Shown here in pieces: positions 25,849 through 33,229 of a DNA stretch of 64,000 bases. Source of the stretch: SHVO01 sp041906145 (lineage in GTDB: Bacteria > Pseudomonadota > Alphaproteobacteria > Rhodospirillales > Rhodospirillaceae); NCBI GenBank assembly GCA_041906145.1, contig JAYRJU010000005.1, forward strand, positions 62,001 through 126,000, read 5' to 3'. A program made the translations under genes and the position numbers. Below the pieces are notes generated by a model that saw only the letters and a list, made by a program, of their open reading frames with translations, made no database searches and was not told the DNA's origin. Numbering within the stretch: position 1 is the first letter of the stretch; every line of letters begins with the position of its first letter.

Positions 25849-27135
25849 ATGACAGAGCATACGGAACTCGAACAGGTCGCGGGTAACGGGCTTCTCGACC
25901 GACGGCTCTTCCTTCGTCAGAGCGGGCTTCTTGGGGTCGCCGGAACGGCCATCGGATTGATGGGTGCGAGCGGCTCCGCTCAGGCCGAAGCCTTGACTGT
26001 ACCGCCGTGGACGAAGACCGGCGGTGCCTGGTTCACCCCATACACCACGCCCTCGAAGTACGAAGATAAGGTCGTACGCGGCCCCATTACTGAAAGCGTT
26101 TACGGCGGGATCGGGCCCGGCAGCGTCCGCAGCCCCCTTCAGTTCCTTGAAGGCATGATCACCCCGAACGGTGTGCACTTCGAGCGCAGCCACAACGGCG
26201 TTCCCGAGATTGATCCGGCTGCGCATAGACTTCTCATCCACGGTCTCGTGAAACGGCCGCTCGTGTTCACCCTCGGGAACCTTGCGCGCTACCCCATGAC
26301 CTCGCGCATCTCGTTTGTCGAATGCGCGGGCAATAGCGGCGCGCTGTACGGCGACCAACCTGCCGCGGGTACGGCGCAAACCCTGCATGGCCTTGTGTCG
26401 TGCGCCGAATGGACCGGCGTGCCCCTGGCCTTGTTACTCGACGAAGCGGGCGTTCACCCCGACGCAAAGTGGCTGATCGCCGAAGGCGCCGATGCTGCGG
26501 CCATGTCGCGCTCGGTGCCCTTGGCCAAGGCGCTCGATGACGCGATGATCGCGCTTTATCAGAACGGCGAGCGCATCCGGCCGGCTAACGGTTACCCCAT
26601 GCGCCTCCTTCTGCCCGGCTGGCAGGGCAACATGAATGTCAAATGGCTGCGCCGCCTCAAACTCACCAATCAGCCGGCGATGACAAAGGACGAGACCTCC
26701 AAATACTCGCTGCTTCTGAAGGAAGGCAAAGTCGCGCAGTTCAAGTTCACTCTCGACGCGAAATCGGTGATCACCAAACCGTCACCGGGCGTGAACATGG
26801 GACAACCGGGCCTTTATGAGATATCCGGCATCGCTTGGTCGGGCAACGGCACGATCCGCAAAGTCGAGGTGAGTGCCGACGGCGGCAAAAGCTGGGCGGA
26901 GGCGGCGCTGGCGCCGCCCGTTCTGTCCAAGGCCGTGACGCGCTTCCGCGTGCCGTGGAAGTGGGACGGCGGCCCCGCGACGCTGCAAAGCCGCGCGACC
27001 GACGACACCGGCTACGTCCAACCAACGCGTCAGGCGTTGATCGCCGCGCGCGGCAATCGCGCGCAGTATCACTGTAATCTCATCACCAGCTGGGGCATCG
27101 CCCAAGGCGGCGAGGTGAAACATGTTTACGCCTAA
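25849..27135 (+). CDS. soxC: SoxC-type sulfite dehydrogenase, molybdopterin subunit
   Basis: A 428-residue periplasmic molybdoenzyme of the sulfite oxidase family. The Tat signal follows the SoxC-typical NGLLDRRLFLRQSG and runs to about residue 47. The Mo-ligand cysteine is C159 in FVECAGNSG. The Moco-binding core extends to about 300 (GYPMRLLLPGWQGNMNVKWL) and the C-terminal dimerisation domain starts near VITKPSPG. The ATG at 25849 follows GTGGAGG. It overlaps the downstream cytochrome c gene by 14 bp, the usual soxCD/sorAB arrangement. No soxXYZAB genes are in the window, so it may detoxify sulfite or support energy conservation from sulfite rather than full thiosulfate oxidation. Confidence 0.92.
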   Translation: MTEHTELEQVAGNGLLDRRLFLRQSGLLGVAGTAIGLMGASGSAQAEALTVPPWTKTGGAWFTPYTTPSKYEDKVVRGPITESVYGGIGPGSVRSPLQFLEGMITPNGVHFERSHNGVPEIDPAAHRLLIHGLVKRPLVFTLGNLARYPMTSRISFVECAGNSGALYGDQPAAGTAQTLHGLVSCAEWTGVPLALLLDEAGVHPDAKWLIAEGADAAAMSRSVPLAKALDDAMIALYQNGERIRPANGYPMRLLLPGWQGNMNVKWLRRLKLTNQPAMTKDETSKYSLLLKEGKVAQFKFTLDAKSVITKPSPGVNMGQPGLYEISGIAWSGNGTIRKVEVSADGGKSWAEAALAPPVLSKAVTRFRVPWKWDGGPATLQSRATDDTGYVQPTRQALIAARGNRAQYHCNLITSWGIAQGGEVKHVYA

Positions 27136-27661
27136 GTGCATCGCGGCGCTGTTCGCCTCCACTCTTCTCTGCACTCTTCCGGCGACCGCCGCTGAAACGC
27201 CAGATCTCGGCCAGCCCATCACCGATTCCGATGCGGCCGCTTGGGACATTTCCATTCTCCCTGATGGTACGGGGCTGCCCCCAGGACGCGGCACCGTGAA
27301 GCGTGGGAAAGAAGTCTACGAACAAAAATGCCTGGCCTGCCACGCCGAGGAAGGAAAAGGCACGCCCGCGGACCAGTTGGTCGGCGGCCAAGGCACGCTC
27401 GTGGGCGGTCCGCGCGCCATCAAGACCGTGGGCAGCTATTGGCCTTACGCGACGACTCTCTTCGATTACATCCGCCGCGCCATGCCGCTCACGGAACCGC
27501 AGACACTGACCGCCGAGGAAGTCTATTCTGTGTCCGCCTACCTCTTAAACCTCAACGGCATTATCAGCGAACGCGCAACTCTTGATGCGAAGTCACTGCC
27601 GAAGGTGAAGATGCCGAACGCCGGCAACTTCTACATTGTGTACCCCAACGTGAGAGAGTGA
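27122..27661 (+). CDS. Cytochrome c subunit of sulfite dehydrogenase (SoxD/SorB-like)
   Basis: A 179-residue periplasmic monohaem cytochrome c. The signal peptide ends near ATAA (residue 24), the haem site is C70-L-A-C73-H74, and a likely axial methionine lies in the AMPLTEPQ region of a class I cytochrome fold. SoxD proteins are usually longer and dihaem; this size and single haem are nearer to the C-terminal part of SoxD or to SorB. It takes electrons from the SoxC subunit, with whose gene it overlaps by 14 bp. Confidence 0.87.
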   Translation: MFTPKCIAALFASTLLCTLPATAAETPDLGQPITDSDAAAWDISILPDGTGLPPGRGTVKRGKEVYEQKCLACHAEEGKGTPADQLVGGQGTLVGGPRAIKTVGSYWPYATTLFDYIRRAMPLTEPQTLTAEEVYSVSAYLLNLNGIISERATLDAKSLPKVKMPNAGNFYIVYPNVRE

Positions 27662-28116
27662 CACTCGGCGAATCGGCGGCCGCGCGCTTCCACGAGATTG
27701 CGCCGTTACCGATTGCGGATTCTGCGTGAGCTGATTGAAAAAAATCAGACGAGCGGCAGACCGCGCGCCAGATGCGCAAACAAAAACCCGCCAGCTCGAT
27801 GAGCTAGCGGGTTTTATTTGATTGCGGGGGCACGAATCAACCTTTACCGAACAATGGGCCCAGCTGGCGGCGCCTAGCCGTTTGACCACAATGCACCGCC
27901 GAGCGCCCAGGTAGTGGTGCCCAGATTGTTGGATTAGTTAGGGTGCCGTCGAAATTCGTGCGCTTGGCTATAAGCATTAATTATGAATTTCATCATTTGT
28001 CATTATTTGTCCCATAGGGCCAGCGGCGATAGCTTGGGGGTGTTTTCACATTGAGGGGGCTGGTACGCGGCAGACGCTGCGGATCGGGACAATGTCATGC
28101 GCCACACGGGCCACGA
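27662..28116. other. Intergenic region between sox genes and pccB
   Basis: About 455 bp. It holds dispersed repeat copy C, a partly conserved extension after it that includes TTTACCGAAC (also found downstream of copy D), and an AT-rich stretch at 27970-28015 with a repeated (C)ATTTGTC(AT) motif that probably includes the pcc promoter. No gene is supported. Confidence 0.5.
27777..27832. repeat. Dispersed hairpin repeat, copy C
   Basis: CAAACAAAAACCCGCCAGC, loop with GATGAGCTA, GCGGGTTTT, then ATTTGATTGCGGGGGC. The stem AAAACCCGC/GCGGGTTTT plus inner AGCT pairing gives a terminator-like hairpin 116 bp after the cytochrome gene. Confidence 0.87.
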
Positions 28117-29645
28117 ATGAGCGTAATCAATCAGCTTGAACAGAAACGCGCGGCCGCCCGTCTCGGTGGGGGCGAGAAGCGCATCGAGACCCAGCACGGC
28201 AAGGGCAAGCTTTCTGCGCGCGAACGCATCGAGATCCTATTCGACGAAGGCTCCTTCGAGGAATGGGACATGTTCGTCGAGCACCGCTGCGAGGACTTCG
28301 GCATGGGGTCCCAGCGCGTACCGGGCGACGGAGTTGTCACCGGTTATGGCACCATCAACGGCCGCCCGATGTTCGTCTTCAGCCAGGACTTCACGGTGTT
28401 CGGCGGCTCCTTGTCCGAAAGCCACGCCAAGAAGATCCTCAAAGTGATGGAAAAGGCCGTTCAGGTGGGGGCTCCTGTGATCGGACTTAATGATTCGGGC
28501 GGCGCGCGTATTCAGGAAGGCGTCGCTTCGCTCGCCGGTTACGCGGACGTGTTCCTTCAGAACGTGCTGGCCTCTGGCGTCGTCCCGCAGATCAGCCTCG
28601 TCATGGGCCCGTGCGCGGGCGGCGCGGTCTATTCCCCCGCTATGACCGACTTCATCTTCATGGTGAAGGACAGCTCCTACATGTTTGTCACCGGGCCTGA
28701 CGTGGTGAAGACCGTCACCCATGAAACCGTGACCCAGGAACAGCTCGGCGGCGCCATGACCCACGCCGCGAAGTCGGGCGTGGCGGACGGCGCGTTCGAA
28801 AATGACGTCGATGCGCTGCTGCAGCTCCGCCGCCTGATGGACTTCCTGCCGCTCAACAACCGCGAGAAGCCGCCGGTGTTCGGCTCGGTCGATCCGGCCG
28901 ACCGCGACGACGCCTCGCTCGACACCTTGATCCCGGACAACCCCAACAAGCCCTACGACATGAAGGAGCTGATCCTGAAGGTCGTGGACGAGGGCGACTT
29001 CTTCGAGATCGGCGAGCACTTCGCCAAGAACATGATCGTCGGTTTCGCGCGCATGGAAGGCCAGACGGTAGGGATCGTCGCCAATCAGCCGATGGTGCTC
29101 GCCGGCTGTCTCGATATCGACAGCAGCCGCAAGGCGGCGCGTTTTGTGCGCTTCTGCGACTGCTTCAATATCCCATCGTCACCTTCGTCGACGTGCCGGG
29201 TTTCCTGCCGGGCACCAACCAGGAATTCAACGGCATCATCAAGCACGGCGCGAAGCTCCTGTTCGCCTATGCCGAAGCCACGGTTCCGAAAGTCACCGTC
29301 ATCACCCGCAAGGCCTACGGCGGGGCTTATGACGTCATGAGTTCCAAGCACATCCGCGGTGACGTGAACTTCGCCTGGCCGACGGCCGAGATCGCCGTCA
29401 TGGGCGCGAAGGGCGCTGTCGAGATCATCTTCCGCCAGGATATCGGCGACCCCGCCAAGATCGCCGAGCGCACCAAGGAGTATGAATCGCGCTTCGCCAA
29501 TCCGTTCCGCGCCGCGAACCTCGGCTTCATCGACGACGTGATCATGCCGCACGGCACCCGCCGGCGCATCTGCAAGTCGCTCGCCATGCTGAAAACCAAG
29601 GACGTCAAAAATCCTTGGAAGAAGCACGACAACATTCCGCTTTAA
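28117..29645 (+). pseudogene. pccB: Propionyl-CoA carboxylase beta chain, single-base frameshift
   Basis: The carboxyltransferase subunit, which moves CO2 from carboxybiotin to propionyl-CoA (or acetyl-CoA) to give methylmalonyl-CoA. It is intact and highly conserved up to about residue 351 (KGKLSARERIE, NDSGGARIQEGV, GPCAGGAVYSPA). Then the frame breaks at 29172-29174, where TTCAATATCCCATCGTC lacks one base compared with the expected F-N-I-P-I-V codons. The +1 frame resumes at once with VTFVDVPGFLPG and runs to the normal end (KKHDNIPL). Together the parts make a full-length ~510-residue chain. The loss is inside a short C run, so a sequencing error is as likely as a real mutation. Start at MSVINQ (28117). 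It is followed by pccA after 5 bp. Confidence 0.88.
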
Positions 29646-29650
29646 GGGCG

Positions 29651-31648
29651 ATGCGCATGTTTAAGAAAATCCTGATCGCAAACCGCGGCGAAATCGCCTG
29701 TCGCGTTATCAAGACCTGCAAGAAGATGGGCATCAAGACGGTGGCGGTCTATTCCGATGCCGACCGGAACGCGCTGCATGTCGAAATGGCGGACGAAGCC
29801 GTCCACATCGGCGAAAGCGCGACGGCAAAAAGCTATCTCGTCATCGACCGCATCGTGGACGCCTGTAAGCAAACCGGCGCCGAAGCGGTACACCCCGGCT
29901 ACGGCTTCCTCTCGGAGAACAAGAAATTCCAGGAAGCGCTGGCCGCCGCGAAAATCACCTTCATCGGTCCCGACGCCTACGCCATCGAAGCGATGGGCGA
30001 CAAGATCGAGTCCAAGAAGCTGGCCGACAAGGCCGGCGTCTCGACCGTCCCCGGTTTCCTCGGCGTCATCAAGGACGTCGCGCACGCGAAAAAGATCTCC
30101 GGCGAGATCGGCTATCCCGTCATGCTCAAGGCCTCGGCCGGCGGCGGCGGGAAGGGCATGCGCATCGCCCGCAACGAGTCCGAGGTGCAGGAAGGTTTCG
30201 AGCGCTCGCAGTCGGAAGCCAAGTCGTCCTTCGGCGATGATCGTATGTTCATCGAGAAGTACATCGAACAGCCGCGCCATATCGAAATCCAGGTCATCGC
30301 CGACCGTCACGGCAACACCCTGTACCTCAACGAGCGCGAATGCTCGATCCAGCGCCGCCATCAGAAGGTGATCGAGGAAGCGCCGAGCCCGTTCCTCGAC
30401 GAAAAGACCCGCAAAGCCATGGGTGAGCAGGCCGTGGCGCTCGCAAAGGCCGTGAATTACGTGTCGGCCGGCACCGTGGAATTCATCGTCGATACGAAGC
30501 GCAACTTCTACTTCCTCGAGATGAACACCCGCCTGCAGGTCGAGCATCCCGTCACCGAACTGATCACCGGGCTCGATCTCGTCGAACTCATGATCCGCGT
30601 CGCGTACAACGAGAAGCTTCCCATCAAACAAAGCGACGTGAAGATCAATGGTTGGGCGATTGAAAGCCGCGTTTACGCCGAAGACCCGTACCGCAACTTC
30701 CTGCCATCCACGGGCCGCCTCACGCGCTACATCGCGCCGGCGGAAACCGCGAACGTGCGCGTCGATACGGGCGTGTATGAAGGCGGCGAGATCAGCGTGT
30801 TTTATGACCCGATGATCGCCAAGCTCTGTTCGTATGGAAAAGACCGCAAGGAAGCGACCGCTCATATGCGCGCCGCGCTCGACGCCTATTACATCCGCGG
30901 CGTCTCGCACAACATTCCATTCCTCGCCTCGGTGCTCGGCAAGAAGAAGTTCGAAAGCGGTGACCTCTCGACCAACTTCATCGCCGAGGAATATCCGCAA
31001 GGCTTCTCGGATAAGGACCTTCCCGCGGAGGATCCCTCGAAGCTCCTCGCCGTGGCGGCCCTGGTACACAATACCTATGTCCGCCGGGCCGCAGGCATTT
31101 CAGGGCAGATTTCGGGCCGCAGCCGCAAGGTGCCGCTCACGTGGGTCGTAGTTACAAAAAAAGCAGAAGACCCGATTGAAGCGAAGGTGACCCTCGATAC
31201 CTCCGGATGGACAGTCAAAGTCGGCACGAAAACGATAAACATCATCTCCGACTGGACCCCAGGACAACCGCTGTTTCGCGCGGTTATCGAAAGCCAGCCG
31301 ATGGTGGTCCAAGTAGACCGCCGCGGCATAGGTTATCGCCTCTTTTCTGCTGGTAGCCAGCTTGACGTCACGGTTTACACCGAGCGTGAGGCCGAGCTGG
31401 CGCGTCTCATGCCGAACAAACCACCGCCGGATCTTTCTAAGTACCTTCTCTCCCCCATGCCCGGCCTGCTCGTGTCATTGGCCGTCAAGGACGGCCAGGA
31501 AGTTAAGGCAGGAGAAACCTTGGCAATTGTCGAAGCCATGAAAATGGAGAACGTCCTTAAGGCTGAGCGTGACGCGACAGTGAAGAAGATTCACGAGCAA
31601 GCCGGAGCGTCCCTTGCGGTCGATCAGATGATCCTGGAATTCGCCTAA
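29651..31648 (+). CDS. pccA: Acetyl/propionyl-CoA carboxylase alpha chain (biotin carboxylase + BCCP)
   Basis: A protein of about 665 residues. It opens with MFKKILIANRGEIACRVI, the biotin carboxylase N-terminal fold. It continues with the ATP-grasp domain (KASAGGGGKGMRIA, HIEIQVIAD, EMNTRLQVEHPVTE) and a linker/BT domain, and ends with the biotinyl domain, whose biotin-accepting lysine in EAMKMEN lies 34 residues from the end. Starts at 29651 and 29657 are both possible. The gene forms an operon with pccB, and the complex feeds propionyl-CoA from odd-chain or branched compounds into methylmalonyl-CoA. An IS3-family element begins 16 bp past the stop, separating pccA from the hairpin at 32887. 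Confidence 0.93.
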   Translation: MRMFKKILIANRGEIACRVIKTCKKMGIKTVAVYSDADRNALHVEMADEAVHIGESATAKSYLVIDRIVDACKQTGAEAVHPGYGFLSENKKFQEALAAAKITFIGPDAYAIEAMGDKIESKKLADKAGVSTVPGFLGVIKDVAHAKKISGEIGYPVMLKASAGGGGKGMRIARNESEVQEGFERSQSEAKSSFGDDRMFIEKYIEQPRHIEIQVIADRHGNTLYLNERECSIQRRHQKVIEEAPSPFLDEKTRKAMGEQAVALAKAVNYVSAGTVEFIVDTKRNFYFLEMNTRLQVEHPVTELITGLDLVELMIRVAYNEKLPIKQSDVKINGWAIESRVYAEDPYRNFLPSTGRLTRYIAPAETANVRVDTGVYEGGEISVFYDPMIAKLCSYGKDRKEATAHMRAALDAYYIRGVSHNIPFLASVLGKKKFESGDLSTNFIAEEYPQGFSDKDLPAEDPSKLLAVAALVHNTYVRRAAGISGQISGRSRKVPLTWVVVTKKAEDPIEAKVTLDTSGWTVKVGTKTINIISDWTPGQPLFRAVIESQPMVVQVDRRGIGYRLFSAGSQLDVTVYTEREAELARLMPNKPPPDLSKYLLSPMPGLLVSLAVKDGQEVKAGETLAIVEAMKMENVLKAERDATVKKIHEQAGASLAVDQMILEFA

Positions 31649-31690
31649 TCTCGAAGGTTTCTGTTGACCTGCTCCCCTGTATTCCCTCGT

Positions 31691-32512
31691 TCATAGGGAG
31701 ATTCTGTTCTGGTTATGCCCCTCGCTGGGGCGGGTTGCGAACTCAATCGGTGTGAGCCCTCCGAGGCTCGTGTGCGGTCTGTTGGTGTTGTAGTCGATCC
31801 TCCAGTCTTCGATCAGCCGGCGGGCCTCCAGCAGATTGGCGAACAGGTGTTCGTTCAAGCACTCATCGCGCAGCCGACCATTGAATGATTCAACGAAGCC
31901 GTTCTGCATCGGCTTGCCCGGTGCGATGTAGTGCCATTCCACGTGACGCTCCTCTTGCCAAGCTAGGATGGCGTGCGAGGTCAGCTCGGTGCCGTTGTCG
32001 CTGACGACCATACAGGGGCGGCCGCGGAACTCGGTGATCCGGTCCAACTCCCGCGCCACCCTGATCCCTGACAGTGAGTTATCGACTACCAGGGTCAGGC
32101 ACTCCCGGGTGAAGTCATCGACGACCACGAGGATGCGGAAGCGGCGGCTGTTGGCCAGGGCATCGCTGACGAAGTCCAGGGACCACCGCTGGTTCGGTCC
32201 CTGAGGTAACGCCATCGGCGATCTGGTCCCGAGGGCACGCTTGCGGCCGCCCCGCTTACGCACCATCAGCCGTTCCTCGCGGTACAGCCGATAGAGCTTT
32301 TTGTGGTTCAGCACGATGCCTTCCCTGCCGAGCAAAAGCCCAAGGCGCCGATAGCCGAAGCGCCGGCGTTGGGACGCAAGCTCCCGCAGCCGACACCGGA
32401 TCGGCTCATCGTCAGGCCGTGTCGAGGTGTGGCGGAACGTCTTCGGTTCCATGCCCACCAAGGCACACGCCTTGCGTTGAGAGTAGTCCTTCTCCCGGAT
32501 CGCCCAGCTCAC
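31691..32512 (-). CDS. IS3-family transposase OrfB (DDE integrase domain)
   Basis: A 273-residue reading from an internal GTG. The HTH_21 region (RRRFGYRRLGLLL, NHKKLYRLYREE) is followed by an rve integrase core with the DDE triad visible as LDFVSD, VSDNGTEL and NGFVESFNGRLRDE. In vivo it is most likely made as an OrfAB fusion by -1 frameshifting; the frame is open upstream of the GTG back to the slippery site at 32542-32548. The C-terminus HTSLGGLTPIEFA is standard for the family. No inactivating change is seen. Confidence 0.93.
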   Translation of the reverse strand: MSWAIREKDYSQRKACALVGMEPKTFRHTSTRPDDEPIRCRLRELASQRRRFGYRRLGLLLGREGIVLNHKKLYRLYREERLMVRKRGGRKRALGTRSPMALPQGPNQRWSLDFVSDALANSRRFRILVVVDDFTRECLTLVVDNSLSGIRVARELDRITEFRGRPCMVVSDNGTELTSHAILAWQEERHVEWHYIAPGKPMQNGFVESFNGRLRDECLNEHLFANLLEARRLIEDWRIDYNTNRPHTSLGGLTPIEFATRPSEGHNQNRISL

Positions 32513-32535
32513 AGCCGCTCTCCGTAACCTGGGCG

Positions 32536-32802
32536 TTAGAAGTTTTTTGTGAGCATCTCCTTGAGCGTGGCGTTGTCCACCATCGACTCAGCCAGGAGCT
32601 TCTTCAGCTTCCGGTTCTCGTCCTCGAGACCCTTCAGCTTGCGGGCATCGGACACCTCCATCCCGCCGAACTTAGATCGCCACTTGTAGAAGGTGGCGTC
32701 GCTGACGCCGTGTTTGCGGCAAAGATCACCAGCCGACACTCCGGCCTGGTGCTCCTTCAAGATCCCAATGATCTGCTCTTCCGTGAACCTGCTCTTACGC
32801 AT
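32536..32802 (-). CDS. IS3-family transposase OrfA (HTH protein)
   Basis: An 88-residue protein with a helix-turn-helix (FTEEQIIGILKEHQAG...CRKHGVSDATFYKWRSKFGG) and a C-terminal leucine-zipper-like coil (LEDENRKLKKLLAE). It ends ATG CTC ACA AAA AAC TTC TAA; the run A-AAA-AAC lies just before the stop. OrfA binds the terminal repeats and provides the N-terminus of the OrfAB transposase. Confidence 0.93.
   Translation of the reverse strand: MRKSRFTEEQIIGILKEHQAGVSAGDLCRKHGVSDATFYKWRSKFGGMEVSDARKLKGLEDENRKLKKLLAESMVDNATLKEMLTKNF
32542..32548 (-). promoter_or_regulatory. -1 ribosomal frameshift slippery heptamer (A AAA AAC)
   Basis: On the minus strand the sequence AAAAAAC lies in the orfA frame two codons before its stop, and the -1 frame leads straight into orfB (K-L-L-T-P-R-L-R-R). 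This is the classical IS3 programmed frameshift arrangement. Confidence 0.8.
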
Positions 32803-32886
32803 CGTCCGCCTCCTTCATGGAGAACAGAACCCTAACCCAAAAGCGGGGGCATTTCAGGGGAGCAGGTCACAGGTCACCGGCAAAAT

Positions 32887-32946
32887 CTGGACAAACAAGA
32901 GCCCGCTAAGTCATTGACCTAGCGGGCTTATTTGGTTGCGGGGGCC
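32887..32946. repeat. Dispersed hairpin repeat, copy D
   Basis: CTGGACAAACAAGAGCCCGCTA, a loop, TAGCGGGCTTATTTGGTTGCGGGGGC. It has a perfect 9-bp stem AGCCCGCTA/TAGCGGGCT. It begins 18 bp after the right end of the IS. Without the IS it would sit about 33 bp after the pccA stop, matching the placement of copies B and C behind their genes. Confidence 0.85.
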
Positions 32947-33017
32947 CGCAACCAGCGTTACTTGCAGTTGTCCGAGGTTTGGTTGTGAGCGCCCGCATCG
33001 CCGTTTACCGAACTAAA

Positions 33018-33143
33018 CCCTAATTTGCGGCGGCAAGTACGAAAAGGGCAATGAAGGTCCGCGCCGTCGGACCAATGCCAAATTTGCAGTATTCCCAATG
33101 CCTTAGGATCCCCGCCTCGGCCCAGCCCGGCCGCAAATTAGGG
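33018..33143. repeat. Long-range inverted repeat upstream of the HNH gene
   Basis: CCCTAATTTGCGGC at 33018-33031 is exactly inverted at 33130-33143 (GCCGCAAATTAGGG), with about 98 bp between. It lies about 90 bp before the HNH gene start in a 360-bp gene-free stretch (32870-33229), which otherwise contains only repeat copy D. Confidence 0.75.
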
Positions 33144-33229
33144 CAACGATATCAACGGGCTCGGTGCCTGTTGCAGCGGCTTGAGGTACATTATTCATTG
33201 TCTATCGATCGTTCCGGATTGACGTCTCT

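Larger units (their letters stand above)
31665..32869 (-). mobile_element. Complete IS3-family insertion sequence (IS407-like group)
   Basis: A 1205-bp element bounded by 15-bp perfect terminal inverted repeats TGACCTGCTCCCCTG (31665-31679 and 32855-32869), containing overlapping-frame orfA and orfB on the minus strand. Both ORFs are intact. No 3-4-bp target duplication is visible (CTGT on the left, CAGG on the right), so the flanks may have recombined or the true ends may differ by a few bases. The protein style (KSRFTEEQIIGILKEHQAG) resembles the IS407 group. Confidence 0.92.

Noticed and set aside
29642..31069. Long open frame (475 codons) antisense to pccA
   Set aside because: Lies fully opposite a highly conserved gene, has no recognisable motif, and high-GC codon bias readily opens this frame.
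31661..32873. Target-site duplication of the IS element
   Set aside because: Flanking bases CTGT and CAGG do not match at 3 or 4 bp.
32941..33010. Possible tRNA gene after repeat copy D
   Set aside because: Only the first ~13 bases of the tail resemble a reversed tRNA 3' end; no cloverleaf can be folded by eye.
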